DNA from: Neurospora crassa OR74A
Lineage: Eukaryota > Ascomycota > Sordariomycetes > Sordariales > Sordariaceae
Assembly (NCBI RefSeq): GCF_000182925.2
Contig: NC_026507.1
Location: forward strand, 2,170,001-2,234,000
Reading direction: 5' to 3'
Length of the DNA: 64,000 nt
Shown here in pieces: positions 35,961 to 46,778 of this stretch. The notes under the pieces were generated by a model. The model had not been told where the DNA came from, made no database searches, and saw only the letters and a program-made list of their open reading frames with translations. Within the stretch, counting starts at the first letter, position 1, and each line of letters starts with the position of its first letter. A program made the translations under genes and the position numbers.

Positions 35961-36815
35961 AATTAAACTTATTATAGGCTAGATTGGAAACTATCCAACC
36001 GACTTCCAATTCTATTAATAATATACCCTCCTTAAAGTATATAATAATAGTATATTCAAAAAAGAGGCCCCCCAATTTTCTAAGTAGGATATTGATTATA
36101 TTAAGAGGTGGGTATATAAGAAGCTTGACGGTGTATTATAGAGATTATTTTTTGATTATATTGCCCCTATTTTAAATTAGGAGATTAATTTCGTTACTAA
36201 GAGAAAGAATAAGAAGCTCCGGCTTTTCTATTTTAAATTAATATATATTATTATACTTTAACAAATAGGCGAAGTCTATATAGAGGAACTCGCCGTGACC
36301 GACAATAACGGTCGTATATAATAATAAATTTATAATAACAATATATGGCTAATTAATAAACGCGCCCGTAATAAATATAGGAAGGTTTTTAACAGTCTTA
36401 CTATATATCTAAATTTGAAGGATATTAAGTTGGACCTCTTCTTTTGGATTAAGCCTACTATTTTATATATAAATAATATCGTTATAATTAACCTAATAGA
36501 GTTCTAGAATATATATAATACTACAGACTCCCCCCCTCCCCTCTTATTATTACTATTTACTCCCGATAATCTAAAGTTATTATATATAACTAGCGTTTAC
36601 AATTATAATATTAAAATAGGTATTAAAGAGAATATATTGGAAGACGACCTATTTATAGGCCTAGGGCCTAATTTACCCGTACTATTGGTTATCAAAATAG
36701 AATCGGTAAAAAGGCGGCTACCCCCCTTAGGTAGTAGTAATAAGATATTGAAGGTATTTAAATCTTGATATATACCCGTATCGCCCTCGCTAATTTCGAG
36801 GTTTAAATTTAAAAT
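35960..36815 (+). pseudogene. Unrecognised forward gene remnant, interrupted by SINE 1
   Basis: A forward frame reads coherently with stops at likely Gln codons: a K-K-R-P-P-N-F segment near 36060, E-I-N-F-V-T-K-R-K-N-K-K near 36185, I-G-E-V-Y-I-E-E-L-A near 36275, and an open acidic-to-basic end (about 36540-36770) with D-D-L-F-I-G-L-G-P. It ends at a TAA just before the SINE target site. It could be the C-terminal part of a long protein. No domain recognised. Confidence 0.3.
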
Positions 36816-36827
36816 AATATAGGAATA

Positions 36828-36912
36828 GGGGGGTAGCTCAGTTGGGAAGATCTGAGCTTGGCCCCCTTTCGGTTTCATCCGAAAGGTCGTGGGTTCGAAT
36901 CCCGCTCCCCCC
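36828..36912 (+). promoter_or_regulatory. tRNA-like head with internal Pol III promoter
   Basis: A box TAGCTCAGTTGG at 36834-36845 and B box GGTTCGAATCC at 36892-36902 match the Pol III consensus. GCTC/GAGC forms a D-stem, CCTTTCGG/CCGAAAGG a long anticodon-like stem, and GTGGG/CCCGC the T-stem; G-run and C-run ends pair as an acceptor. Extra bases between the D and anticodon arms make it unlikely to be a functional tRNA. Confidence 0.8.
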
Positions 36913-37647
36913 CCCTCTTTCATCCGGTTTTTCGGCCGGATCGGATAAAGATCTTCCCCGCTGTCGCTCTACTAAGCGCTCTTAGAAGAAGAAGAAGAGC
37001 ATTTTACAGCGAAATCAAATATAGGGGCCTACTCTAGTCTAAAACCCTAGGTATATATAATTAGGTACGTATTAAAAATCTCATTCTAATTGAAGACGCG
37101 CCGGCCTCCCTCGCTCCGCTAATAGGGTTTAGGAATTGGAACCTTACCTCCGAAATCCATTCCAGAGCTACGGTTCCGCTCGGATAGAACCCGTCCGGTA
37201 ATATAACAATTAACTAATTACATCTCACTAATCCTAATAAATCGAAGATTCCAATTAAGAAAGTAAGACCCTACTTCCCTACCCCTACCCTAAAAATAGA
37301 ATGAAAGAAAAATACCCGCTTCCGGAACGAAGAATGCTACTAAAGCGTTGGGTAGGGAGGTGGGATCTAAAGGACCTATCAGAAGCAACGAAAGTCCCCA
37401 GGACTAAAAGAGATATACCGAAAGAAGATAAGCTGAAGCAGCCAAGGCTCCCCGGGCCCCCTACGGTGAGGTAGAACGAAGGGTTCGGGTTAGGGTTAGG
37501 GTTGGATATAGAGAAGTTGAGGGTTTTCATCCGGATTTCAATAATACGGTTTTTCCCTTAGACTACGAACGAAGCAGTACCGCATACCCCTTGGGTAGAC
37601 TAGTATAACTAGTTAGCATAATAAGACAATAAATAAATAAATAAATA
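36828..37647 (+). mobile_element. SINE copy 1 (tRNA-headed, LINE-B-like tail)
   Basis: 820 bp flanked by the 12-bp duplication AATATAGGAATA (36816-36827 and 37648-37659). The head (36828-36912) folds like a tRNA with A and B boxes. The body (36913-37480) is unique to this family. A telomere-like GGGTTAGGGTTAGGG run lies at 37487-37503, the final ~110 bp match the LINE-B 3' tail, and it ends in (AATA)n. It has no coding capacity; small frames in it are spurious. It is mostly unmutated. The second copy is at 45961-46765. Confidence 0.9.
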
Positions 37648-37840
37648 AATATAGGAATAAATGAAATAATTCGGCATTTTTATCTAGTATATATATAAGC
37701 CGGGCTCTAATATATTAAAGAGGAAGGCTAATATACTATAGTATATGTATGAGTTGTAGTTAGTAAATTACTCCTTCGATAGTATATTAACGAGAATTAA
37801 GTTATTTATATTCGAAATTGAAGTTATTTTAAATACACCT

Positions 37841-40800
37841 TAGCCAACGAATAAGGGAGAACTCTATAACGAACTCAAGACGAATGCTGAGCGGATCCTA
37901 CGATGGGCCCTACGGTTAGGGAGGTTATAAGAGTATAAGTTGGTAATTAAAATTGAAAGAGCGAAAGAAATGGAAGAAGCGCTAGGAGGTATAGACTAAT
38001 GTAGTTTGATTGTGTGTGTGAAAGACCCGGCCGAAACTAGGAGCTACCTAACTAGAGCGGAATTGTATTAGAACCGATGGGAAGCCGACTAAATATATAC
38101 TAGACGTATAGACGACGACCCTAGAGGAAAATTAAATTATATTTAGACCGGAAGGATAGTAGGGTATTAACTACTCTATATTATTAATAACCGATACTAT
38201 ATCGGTATTATTATAAATTTTACCCTCCTTACTAAAAAGATCATCCTCTATATTAGAATTCTCTTCGTCGGCCTTAAAAATAATACTACTAGGTACTATC
38301 TTTATATTATAGCGGGGTTGAATAAAAGTAGTATCGTTGATCGGACCTATGTTTAAATTATGATTATAAATATTACGGACGGTTTACTTAATATTAGAAA
38401 GCTTTATAAAAGGAATTAATAATAGGGTTAATACGGAGGCGTTATAGAGTACTTATAGTAGAAAAATAATTATTAAAATTATTCTACTTAATATAGATCG
38501 TTATTATACCCTCGCCGATACGCTTAATATTAATAATAGCTAAATTAAATTTATTAGAAAGAATATAAATAAATTCCTTAATCCTTATAATATAGAAAGA
38601 AATTATAGTAATATTATTACGTAGTAGAGTAAAATCTATAAAAGTATTAATAGGGATATAGATAAATCCCCTCTTTTTTAATAGAGATTTAACTACTATT
38701 ATAAAATCCGAAATCAAATAATCGCCGATAGAAGAAGGTTTAGCGCTAATATAGTCTACTATAACTTATATAATAATTATAATTTACACCCTACTAACAA
38801 AAACCTTAAAATTACCTTTAATTATATTATAATTATATAGTACTATAACAGACCTAATAAAGGTACATACTAAAAAAAAAAATTTTAGTACTTAAATATT
38901 TTTCAAATCCTCTTTAGTAACCGATATTTATAGTAAAGAATATTAGGGCGGACTATTTTAAAAATTAAATATAGGAATATTATAGCGATGAAATGGATAT
39001 TTAGAGGGATTTTAGAAGTATTAGGCCTAATTCACCATAACCAATAGCGCGGGGAAGACGCTCGTAGTTGGTGGGCAGCTCGTCCCGCTCCAAACGCGTA
39101 TACATACGACGGACGAAATCGTTAGCGGTACGAACGAAGGCATCCAGGTTGCGTTCGAACCTATTTTAACCATCTAACGCTATAGTAACGGCTATCGCCT
39201 AAATAATATTACGGGCGTTATAAAGGTTAATAGGAATATTTAATATATATATCTTATAGGTGTAGGAGTAGGTAGCGTTCTAGGCACTACCGGCTAGGAT
39301 AGAAAGTAAACAATAATAAAGAAAAGGAAATATAGAGAATAAGAGACTTACTGATAACCGAAATAAGGCAAATTTTTTTAATAATAACCTTACGGAAATT
39401 GTTAAGGGAATTAGACTTATTACTACGTAGGACGGAGGCGAAATTTAAAGTATAGTAAAGGTAAAGAATTTTATAAATAATATTGATTAAATTAGTATAA
39501 GGGCTATAGAGGACGAAGAAGGAAGCTATACTAATTTGGAGGAGGATAATTACTAAGGAAATTGTAAAGGGTATAAATAAGGAATATAAATTCTAGAGGT
39601 AAAATTATAAGGGATATAGGGCCCGGGGACGTACTAAGGGAGGGACCCTGTACGTTGGAAGTTAAATTAATCGAATTAGGGTAATAATAGCTGGAGGAAG
39701 CTATTTTATTAGAAGTTACAATAGAGAAGAAAAAAAAGGAGGATTAGAAAGGAGTACTATGTAGGGGATTATATAAATAATAGAAGGGGGTCTTTATACT
39801 ATTATAAATAAAGGTAAATCCGTAGGGTAATAGAGTAAATAATGGGGAGGAGGTATTTATAAATAGGATAAGGAGGTGGAGAAGTAGAGTGATAGATAGG
39901 AAGATAGGATGGGGAAGTAAGGAGAAAGCGAAGGAAGAAGTAGTAAAGAATAAGATGGAAAAGTAATAAAGAAAGTAGTATATTTAATTTAGTCCTATTT
40001 TTATTATCCTTATTATTCTAGTGTTAGGATAATATAGCGGTAGGAGAGACGAGATTAGTTCGTTGTAGCGGTAAATAAGAACCGTTATAGTTATAAATAA
40101 AATAGGAGTAGTATAGAGAACTATAACCAAGATAGAGCTAGGGGTTTTCATCCGGCGGTGCTTAATACCGTACGGTTTTCCCCTCTAGAGAACTGGAGAA
40201 GGACCCTATGCCAATAAGGCGCTATAGTTATAGTATAGGGAATAAGACAATTATTATTAGGCCTAATTAAAAGTAATTCGGAAACCGGCTAGGTTATTAA
40301 AGATTATAGGAAGAATATACTATAGGTTATAAGTATAAGTATTATATTATTTATAAGACTTCGGAGGCTAGAAGTATTTTATAGTAGCGCCCTTCTTTTT
40401 TAACGTTTTCTTTAATAAGTATTTTCTAATTTTCTTAAGAGTAATAGGTTTAATAGGAATATTATTATAAAGCGAATTAACGGGGCTAACGTTAGAGGCT
40501 ATAGCTTCCGTTGTAGTACTACCCTTCAATTTATTAGGGGGAATCATAATTTCCGTTACCTTCGAAGCGGGTATCTTCTTTATAGTATTAGAAGGTTTTT
40601 TATATAGTATAGTATAAAAGAAATAGTACTAGTTCGGATTGAATATAAATATAGGATAGTAGTGGATTTAGTTAGGATATAGATATAATATAGCGGGAGT
40701 AGTAGCGTAATATAAGGAAGAAAAGAGGGAAGGAAGAAGGGAGCCGGGTCGGGGTTTCCTTTATAGAAAATTTAGACGATGCAGGATAATATAATTAAGG

Positions 40801-41122
40801 AAAAATAGTATAAAAGGCTATTAACTATAAGGAAATAATAGCGAAAGGATAGAGGAAGGGCGGCGATTAATTAGGGTAGGATCGGCTATATATATAGTAA
40901 AAATTTATAGCTTTAGTTATAATAGTAAGGTTATATTGAGAAGACGGAAAATAGGAAGGTACGGAGCTAATACGGCGCTATGGCGATAGCGAAGCGGAGG
41001 GTTTGTATCCGGCTATTACAGTACGGTTTTTCCTACTAACTACGAGCGAAGTAGCACCGTATGCCCACCGGGCGAACTATGTATATAGTTAGCGTGTATA
41101 AGACTGATAATAATAATAATAA
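37841..41122 (+). mobile_element. 5'-truncated LINE-B copy, interrupted by a LINE-A fragment
   Basis: Collinear with about 55700-57731 of full-length LINE-B. It is flanked by an 11-bp duplication TAAATAYACCT (37830-37840 and 41123-41133, one C/T difference). It is split at 39032/40269 by the LINE-A fragment. Its first ~250 bp keep many CpA; later parts are saturated. The 77-codon minus frame at 38484-38717 is antisense to the better-supported forward frame. It ends with the LINE-B tail (40985-41105) and a TAA-rich run. Confidence 0.9.
39033..40254 (+). mobile_element. 5'-truncated LINE-A copy inserted in LINE-B
   Basis: 1222 bp collinear with about 13880-15110. Flanked by the 14-bp duplication TATTAGGCCTAATT (39019-39032 and 40255-40268, exact). 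The first ~115 bp are unmutated and the rest is heavily mutated, again with a clean 5' edge. It ends in the LINE-A tail. Confidence 0.95.
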
Positions 41123-41133
41123 TAAATATACCT

Positions 41134-42074
41134 CAACCGCAAATTATTATAATACTAAGAAAAATAGTTAGGAAAAAGATATTCATATCGCCGCCCCCTA
41201 TCCCCCTTATAATAAAGTTTGCTAAACCTAAATTAATAACGAAGAAGAAAGTTTCGGCCGTTCCTCTCCTTTTATATATTAAGCCCCCCTAACCCGAGCG
41301 TCCTATCATTAGCCTTACGCTCGATATTAAAGAAGAATAGTTCAGTATTAATGATCTAGTCTTTGAAGAGGATAGAATATAGAGTATATAGTTAAAATAG
41401 GACCTTAGCTATTTTAAAAGGTCTAAAATAGTTTTCAGACACCGATGCGATGCTGGATCCCTAGTTTACGTAACGCCCGCTGTATTCGTTGAAGCGTGAG
41501 TATCCCCATCTTTTGTACTGTTCCTTATTCGGACGGCTATAGCCGTCCTTACCCAATTGCTCTTTATTAATCCCCATTCTTTATTACTTCATTACTTCAT
41601 TACTTCATTACTTCATTACTTTATTACTTCATTAGGATGTCTTAATACAGGGGCCGAGAGGACAACAATAACCTTATCGATAGGTAATATTGAAAGGTGA
41701 GATGGGTGAAGAATTTCAGAAATAGAAGGACCTAGTACATTTTAGCACGGACTATTAGAAATACTATTCGCAAATTGACTAATAAGAAGTAGCTTAGTAA
41801 AATGCTCTAATTAGTTGAAGGGCCGTACTACGCTTTAAGCCAATAAAGATATAAGAAACTTTAATAAAGAAAGCTAGTTGTAAACGAACCGTCCTTTAAT
41901 AGGCCGCTCCGGTGGATGTAGGTTCAGGAACCCCTAGACTGTGAAAGTTATCCACCTCCTCTATATAGTTGAAGCACGCTTCAATAATCGAAATCGATAT
42001 TACAACGGCTAAGAACCTTGCTATTAAAATCGTTATCGTTAGAATTAATATAGCGGTTGGGGTTATCTCTATAA
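41134..42074 (+). other. Partly mutated stretch with a short coding remnant
   Basis: 41200-41507 reads forward as one frame with stops at likely Gln codons, ending R-H-R-C-D-A-G-S-L-V-Y then TGA; no family recognised. 41440-42000 keeps more CpA than its surroundings and includes a GAAGCGTG/GAAGCACGCTTC hairpin-like motif and a 9-bp tandem repeat. It could include a small LTR-like element, but no boundaries were found. Confidence 0.35.
41579..41633 (+). repeat. 9-bp tandem repeat (TTACTTCAT)n
   Basis: Six consecutive units of ATTACTTC-T type between 41579 and 41633, one with T for C. Confidence 0.95.
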
Positions 42075-42082
42075 TAAAATTA

Positions 42083-42587
42083 GAGAAAGCTTAGATACAC
42101 CTACCCCAAACCTTCCTATACCCAGAAACCTACTAAAAAGTGGATCTGTCAGCTGGATGACACCTGACATTGAAAATCCCGTTTTTATACCCAAAATTTC
42201 GTCTTTCCAATACACGCAACATCGACTCTATAACTTGGTCATTTTTTTCTCTCTTCTCAAATAATTCACACCATTTACCGTTACTAACTATTTATATATT
42301 AAATACCAACCTAATACCAATATCTATAATACTAACCTCCAACGTACGCAATTTAGCTCCCCCGTTTGTACAACTTCATTACTATAATTCAATTGCCTCG
42401 TTAGTTATCTTTATGAACAATACTTTACGGCGCTGCCCCGGAGGAGGGGGGGGGGGGGGGATTTAGATGTTATGATACATCTAAGATGGCCAAGAATACC
42501 GCTAAAACGCGGTAATTTACATAAAAGCTGACATTTGCAGACAACGGGTATGGGAAGGTTCGGGGTGGGTGTATCTAGGCTTTCTCC
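42083..42587. mobile_element. MITE 3, hAT-type, 505 bp
   Basis: Same terminal repeats as MITE 2 (GAGAAAGCTTAGATACACC at left, the complement at right). Exact 8-bp duplication TAAAATTA at 42075-42082 and 42588-42595, diagnostic of hAT-type insertion. Contains a 15-G tract (42446-42460) at the place where MITE 2 has 14 G. The 98-codon forward frame across it is not a gene. Confidence 0.93.
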
Positions 42588-42595
42588 TAAAATTA

Positions 42596-43004
42596 TTAAC
42601 TAGGAGTTAAAGTAGTAAGGAATATAATATTTACTTTACAATTTCTTCCTAACTAAGCTTTAATTTCTCTTCTTAAGTTAGTAGTTTAAACTCTTCTTTT
42701 GATTCAGTATTGGGGCTTACTGTAATAGTTATTAGGGTAATTTAATTCATTAATACATTATTTATACAAATTGGATAAGCATCCTCTAATAACTTATAGT
42801 AAATACTATTGAAAATATATATATTAGCCGGGTATTAATAAGGATAATATAGTATAAGTTTAACCCGGATGAAATTTCGCTAATTACCTTTATACTTAAA
42901 ATATAGTACCCTTGGGCGGAGCTAAAGTCTAGAGGAGACAGAGAGACGCCCTTAAGAAGTACTTAGAACTAAGAGGAAAAAAAAAAAAAAAAAAAAAAAA
43001 AAAG
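42596..43004. other. AT-rich stretch ending in a 27-A run
   Basis: Mutated DNA without recognisable coding text. CpA content rises from about 42900, and a homopolymer of 27 A lies at 42977-43003. Confidence 0.5.
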
Positions 43005-43784
43005 ATTCGAAGTTGAACTGAACAAGTAACCTTTAAAAAGACAACACTAATAATAACAACTAAACTATAAGCTCTAATGGTTTTTGAAGAATAGGTTGAA
43101 TTTTCCGTCCCATATTACCAACTCCCCCCTACCCTCCCCTCCCCTTTTCAAAAAAGAAAAAAAAAAAAAAAAAAAAAAAAACCCAAAGTCAAAAATTTGA
43201 AATTTTTTTTCTCCCTTCCAAATTTTCCTGCTTAGTACCCTAACCCTAAACCCATGTCCAAATCTTCAGGGTTCAAAGTATAGTCTAGGACTTAGTACGG
43301 TCGCATTTGCAACCAAAATCCTTCTTTTTTCTTTCTTTTCTTCTTTTCTCAACAACCAGCGCCTGCACCAGGGTGCAACCGGTATCAAAATGACCACCTT
43401 TTCCTTGTCGTCATTTTGGCACCATGTGCATTTGCATGCATTAGATGGTCGAAGCGAAATCGCTGTTGCAAAGGAAAAAGTGGCTTTTTCGAGCTACTAT
43501 TCAAACCGTATCCTACTTAGCGCTAAATTTTCCTATTTGAGCCTGCCAAGCACGCGCCAAGACGGGTAATTTTCTACATTCTGGCCTATTATAGACAGAT
43601 ACGCCGCGCCTTCCTCGCTTGCGTTGGGTGGACCTATGGACCACGCTGTAAGGGGTGAAGCACAGTTGGCACAGATGCTGGCCTCAATTAATCGATAAGG
43701 TTGTACGAAGAAGAAAAGAGGGTAAAAGAGCGCCCTCTGGGCGGGTATAGCTAGCTATCCTTTTTAAGGGACGTACGTACGTAC
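43005..43784. other. Unmutated island, no gene recognised
   Basis: Normal CpA/TpG and moderate GC, with a 25-A run (43157-43181), pyrimidine-rich tracts and a CCAAAATGAC-like inverted pair (43396-43432). Open frames are short. It may be single-copy DNA or the end of a low-copy element; it is the longest clean stretch outside the recognised short elements. Confidence 0.45.
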
Positions 43785-43875
43785 GGGCCGCTGGGGTGCC
43801 GTAGTGGTAAGCGACTTAATTGGTTATATTAATTGCCGGCCGGTTAGGACTCGGATTGGCGAGATTACTAATCGC
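43785..43875 (+). other. Possible second tRNA-like head (degenerate)
   Basis: GTGCCGTAGTGGTAAGCG resembles an A box of the tRNA-Gly/His/Asp kind, and 40 bp later CCGGTTAGGACTCGG partly fits a B box. A full tRNA fold could not be built. It lies at the border between the clean island and mutated DNA, as a SINE head would. Confidence 0.25.
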
Positions 43876-45480
43876 TCTAGCTACGGGTAGTAAGCCCTAT
43901 AATATTAGCCCCCTCTTCTCCTCTAATTAGAAGACTATTTATAAGGCTGTATTCCGTTACGTATACCCCTAAAATTAAATAATAAACCTCCTCCTTACTA
44001 CTATCTATATTACGCCCGAATAATTTATATTTTTAAAATTACTCCCTTCCTTTCCCTTTTCCTCTTTTCTCCTTCTTTAATAGAATTACAATTTCTTATT
44101 ATAAATATATCCTCAATATCTTATTACTTTATTACTCTACTTTCCTTACTCTTTTATTTATTTACTATTTTTACTACTTCCCTATTTTTTATTCTATTAC
44201 TTACTTTACTTTTATCTAAATTTTATATTAATCTAATAATAATAATTTCCCCTAAGATATCCGATACTCCTAACTAATTCAATTTCAACTAATCCGTATA
44301 ATTCTAATAATCTTAATAATTCCTATAGTAGTAATAGTAAGGCTCCTCCCTCGCCCCGTCCGCTACTCCTACTCTAGTTCTTAAAAAGCCTAAAATCCTT
44401 AGGCCGGTTTGAACTTAGCCTAGTATAATTATAGTTAGTATTAGTAAAACTATCGCTCATAAAACAATTATAGCCTTTATTACTAAAGTAATTAAATTTT
44501 AATTCAATTAATATATTCATTACTTCTTTTATAAATATAATTATATTGCTGCTCCTACGCGTAGTTTAACTATTATTTACCTACCCTACTAATATAGTAA
44601 AACAATTTATTTCTTAATTCCAATTTCGGTTTAGAATTCCTTTGTAGTTTAATATATTGTTAATTACGTTTCTAATCCCTAGTAAACTATTTTTTAACTA
44701 TTTTTAAAGTAATACTAGATTTTTCTCTCTTAGAAGAAAAAGGCTTTATTCTTATATAAATTATTTACCTTTTTTTTTACTTTATAGTACCGACTTTAAT
44801 TTCCTTTATAACGGCTCTTAGGGTAGAATTAGTATTAAAGCGGCCGTTGCCCGCCCGCTAAATTCCTTTATTGAACTTAATAAATCTAATGTTAATTCTT
44901 CGTTAAGAATTAAATTCGTTAAATTCTAAAAGAAATTAGCTACCTTAAAATTTAATATAAATAAAGTAAAGTAGGTAGTAAACCCCCCTTTTAAATAGTT
45001 GTTAAATAAGTTCGTCGATTAGTATAATAAAGAATTCGAGGAGAAGAAGAATAAAAGAGCGGCTATTACTACTATTAAGTCCTTTACCTTAGTAGCCGGC
45101 CCCTCTAATTTCCAACCCAAATACTATCTTTTAATTTGTAAGAAGGATAATACTCTTAGTAAATACCTTTTACTAATACCCCTACCGCCGCTACTACCCT
45201 TCGTAAATTCGAATAATAAGATACCCCTATCCCCTAATTACCCCTTAGAATCTATCCTTCGGATAGTATTTACCTACTTCCTTCGTTACTACTTAATATA
45301 TACCTAAAGAATATTCACCCCTATATTATATACGATACTACGCTAGAGAGTTTTATTAGCAATAAAAGGGAGGATATTAACTTTTTTAATATAAACACTA
45401 CTATAAAGGATTTATTAAAGGATAATATTATGAAGGATACTTAGTATTTAAGGGTAGTCCTAGGCTTAGCCCAAATAGAA
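43876..45480 (+). pseudogene. Unassigned forward coding remnant
   Basis: Mutated DNA in which forward frames show coding character. One segment at about 44880-45060 reads F-V-K-F, then K-K-L-A-T-L-K, then N-P-P-F-K, and ends F-E-E-K-K-N-K-R-A-A, with stops at likely Gln codons. It resembles the Lys-rich linker of some transposases, but no catalytic motif was found. Flanking 45500 begins the G3 C-terminus on the other strand. Confidence 0.3.
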
Positions 45481-45499
45481 TTTTGATTTAATATAGTAC

Positions 45500-45947
45500 T
45501 ATTTAAGAGCCTTTAATTCCGTTTCTTAATTATAAGTCTTTAATTAATTTCTTATTACTCGTTAATAGATTTGTAATCCTATATATCATTGAATTGATAT
45601 TTCTTAATATACCGATCTAAAGGTTCGTTATTCGTTACCGCCGGTCCGTACTTCGCTTCGAACCAATCTAGCGCTACCGTCTTTAAAAATTTTTATAGGG
45701 GTTCCTAAATTAAATTTCGATACCCTTTTTACTTTGCTAAGACTTTTCTAATTATACTTCTATATCTCTTCATAATATTAGTATATAGAATCTCTTCGAT
45801 TTAGAATTCTAATTCTCTTTCAATTTTAATAGTAGGTAGTTAGTCGTTTATAAATTTTTAATCTGAAAGGAGGTTAGTAATAGTTCGATAGAAAAAGTTA
45901 ATATAAAAAATATTATATATAATTCGAAGAAGGCTAAAGAGTTTAAT
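45500..45947 (-). pseudogene. G3 integrase C-terminus and chromodomain
   Basis: Minus frame from 45947 down: an E-R-E-L-E-F...E-E-I-L chromodomain start near 45800, then a Q-K-G-Y segment near 45725 and a V-A-L-D-x-F-E-A-K-Y-G end near 45660-45620, followed by N-N-E-P-L. It continues from the integrase to the right of SINE 2. Confidence 0.65.
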
Positions 45948-45960
45948 TATATATAGAGAG

Positions 45961-46765
45961 GGGGGATAGCTCAGTTGGGAAGATCTGAGCTTGGCCCCCT
46001 TTCGGTTTTATCCGAAAGGTCGTAGGTTCGAATCCCGCTCCCCCCCCCCCTCTTTCATCCGGTTTTCCGGCCGGATCGGATGAGAGATCTTCCCCGCTAT
46101 CGCTCCACTGAGCGCTCTTAAGAAGAAGAGCATTTACAGCGTAATCAAATATGGGGGCCCGCCCTGGTCCAAAACCCTAGGAGCACGTAACTAGGCACGT
46201 ATTAAAAATCTCATCCCATTCGAAGAAGCACTGGCCGCCTCCGCCCCGCTCTACTAATAGGGTTTAGGAAACCCTACCTCCGAAATCCATTCCAGAGCCA
46301 CGGTTCCGCTCGGATAGAACCCGTCCGGTTATATAATAATTAACCAATCACGTTATCTCACCAATCCCGAAAAAAATCGAAGATTCCGATTAAGAAAGTA
46401 AGACCCTACTTCCCTACCCCTACCCTAAAGATAGGATGAAAGAAGAATACCCGCTTCCGGAGAAGAACGCTACCGAAGCGTTGGATAGGGAAGTAGGGTC
46501 TAAAGGACCAATTAGAAGCAACGAAAGTCCCCGGAAAAAAGAGATATACCGAAAGAAGATAAACTGAAGCAACCAAGGCTCCCCGGGCCCCCTACGGTGA
46601 GGTAGGACGAAGGGTTCGGGTTAGGGTTAGGGTTGGATATAGAGAAGCTAAGGGTTTTCATCCGGATTTCAACAACACGGTTTTTCCCTTAGACTACGAG
46701 CGAAGCAGCACCGCATACCCTTTGGGTAGACTAATATAGCTAGTTAGCGTGATAAGACAAATAAA
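45961..46765 (+). mobile_element. SINE copy 2
   Basis: 805 bp, flanked by the 13-bp duplication TATATATAGAGAG (45948-45960 and 46766-46778). A box about 45967-45978, B box about 46024-46034. Telomere-like run at 46617-46633 and LINE-B-like tail at 46640-46757. About 90% identical to copy 1 by eye, with many differences of transition type. Inserted in G3. Confidence 0.92.
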
Positions 46766-46778
46766 TATATATAGAGAG

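Noticed and set aside
36828-36912. Functional tRNA gene
   Set aside because: Extra bases between the D and anticodon arms and an over-long anticodon stem; the same sequence heads a second dispersed repeat.
37487-37503. Interstitial telomere or chromosome end
   Set aside because: Only two to three TTAGGG units, repeated at the same place in both SINE copies, so they belong to the element.
36603-37530. Minus open frames of 106 and 81 codons across SINE 1
   Set aside because: They overlap the SINE head and body, which is Pol III-type and non-coding, and the second SINE copy does not keep them.
42170-42466. 98-codon forward frame
   Set aside because: Runs through MITE 3 and ends in the poly-G tract (poly-Gly).
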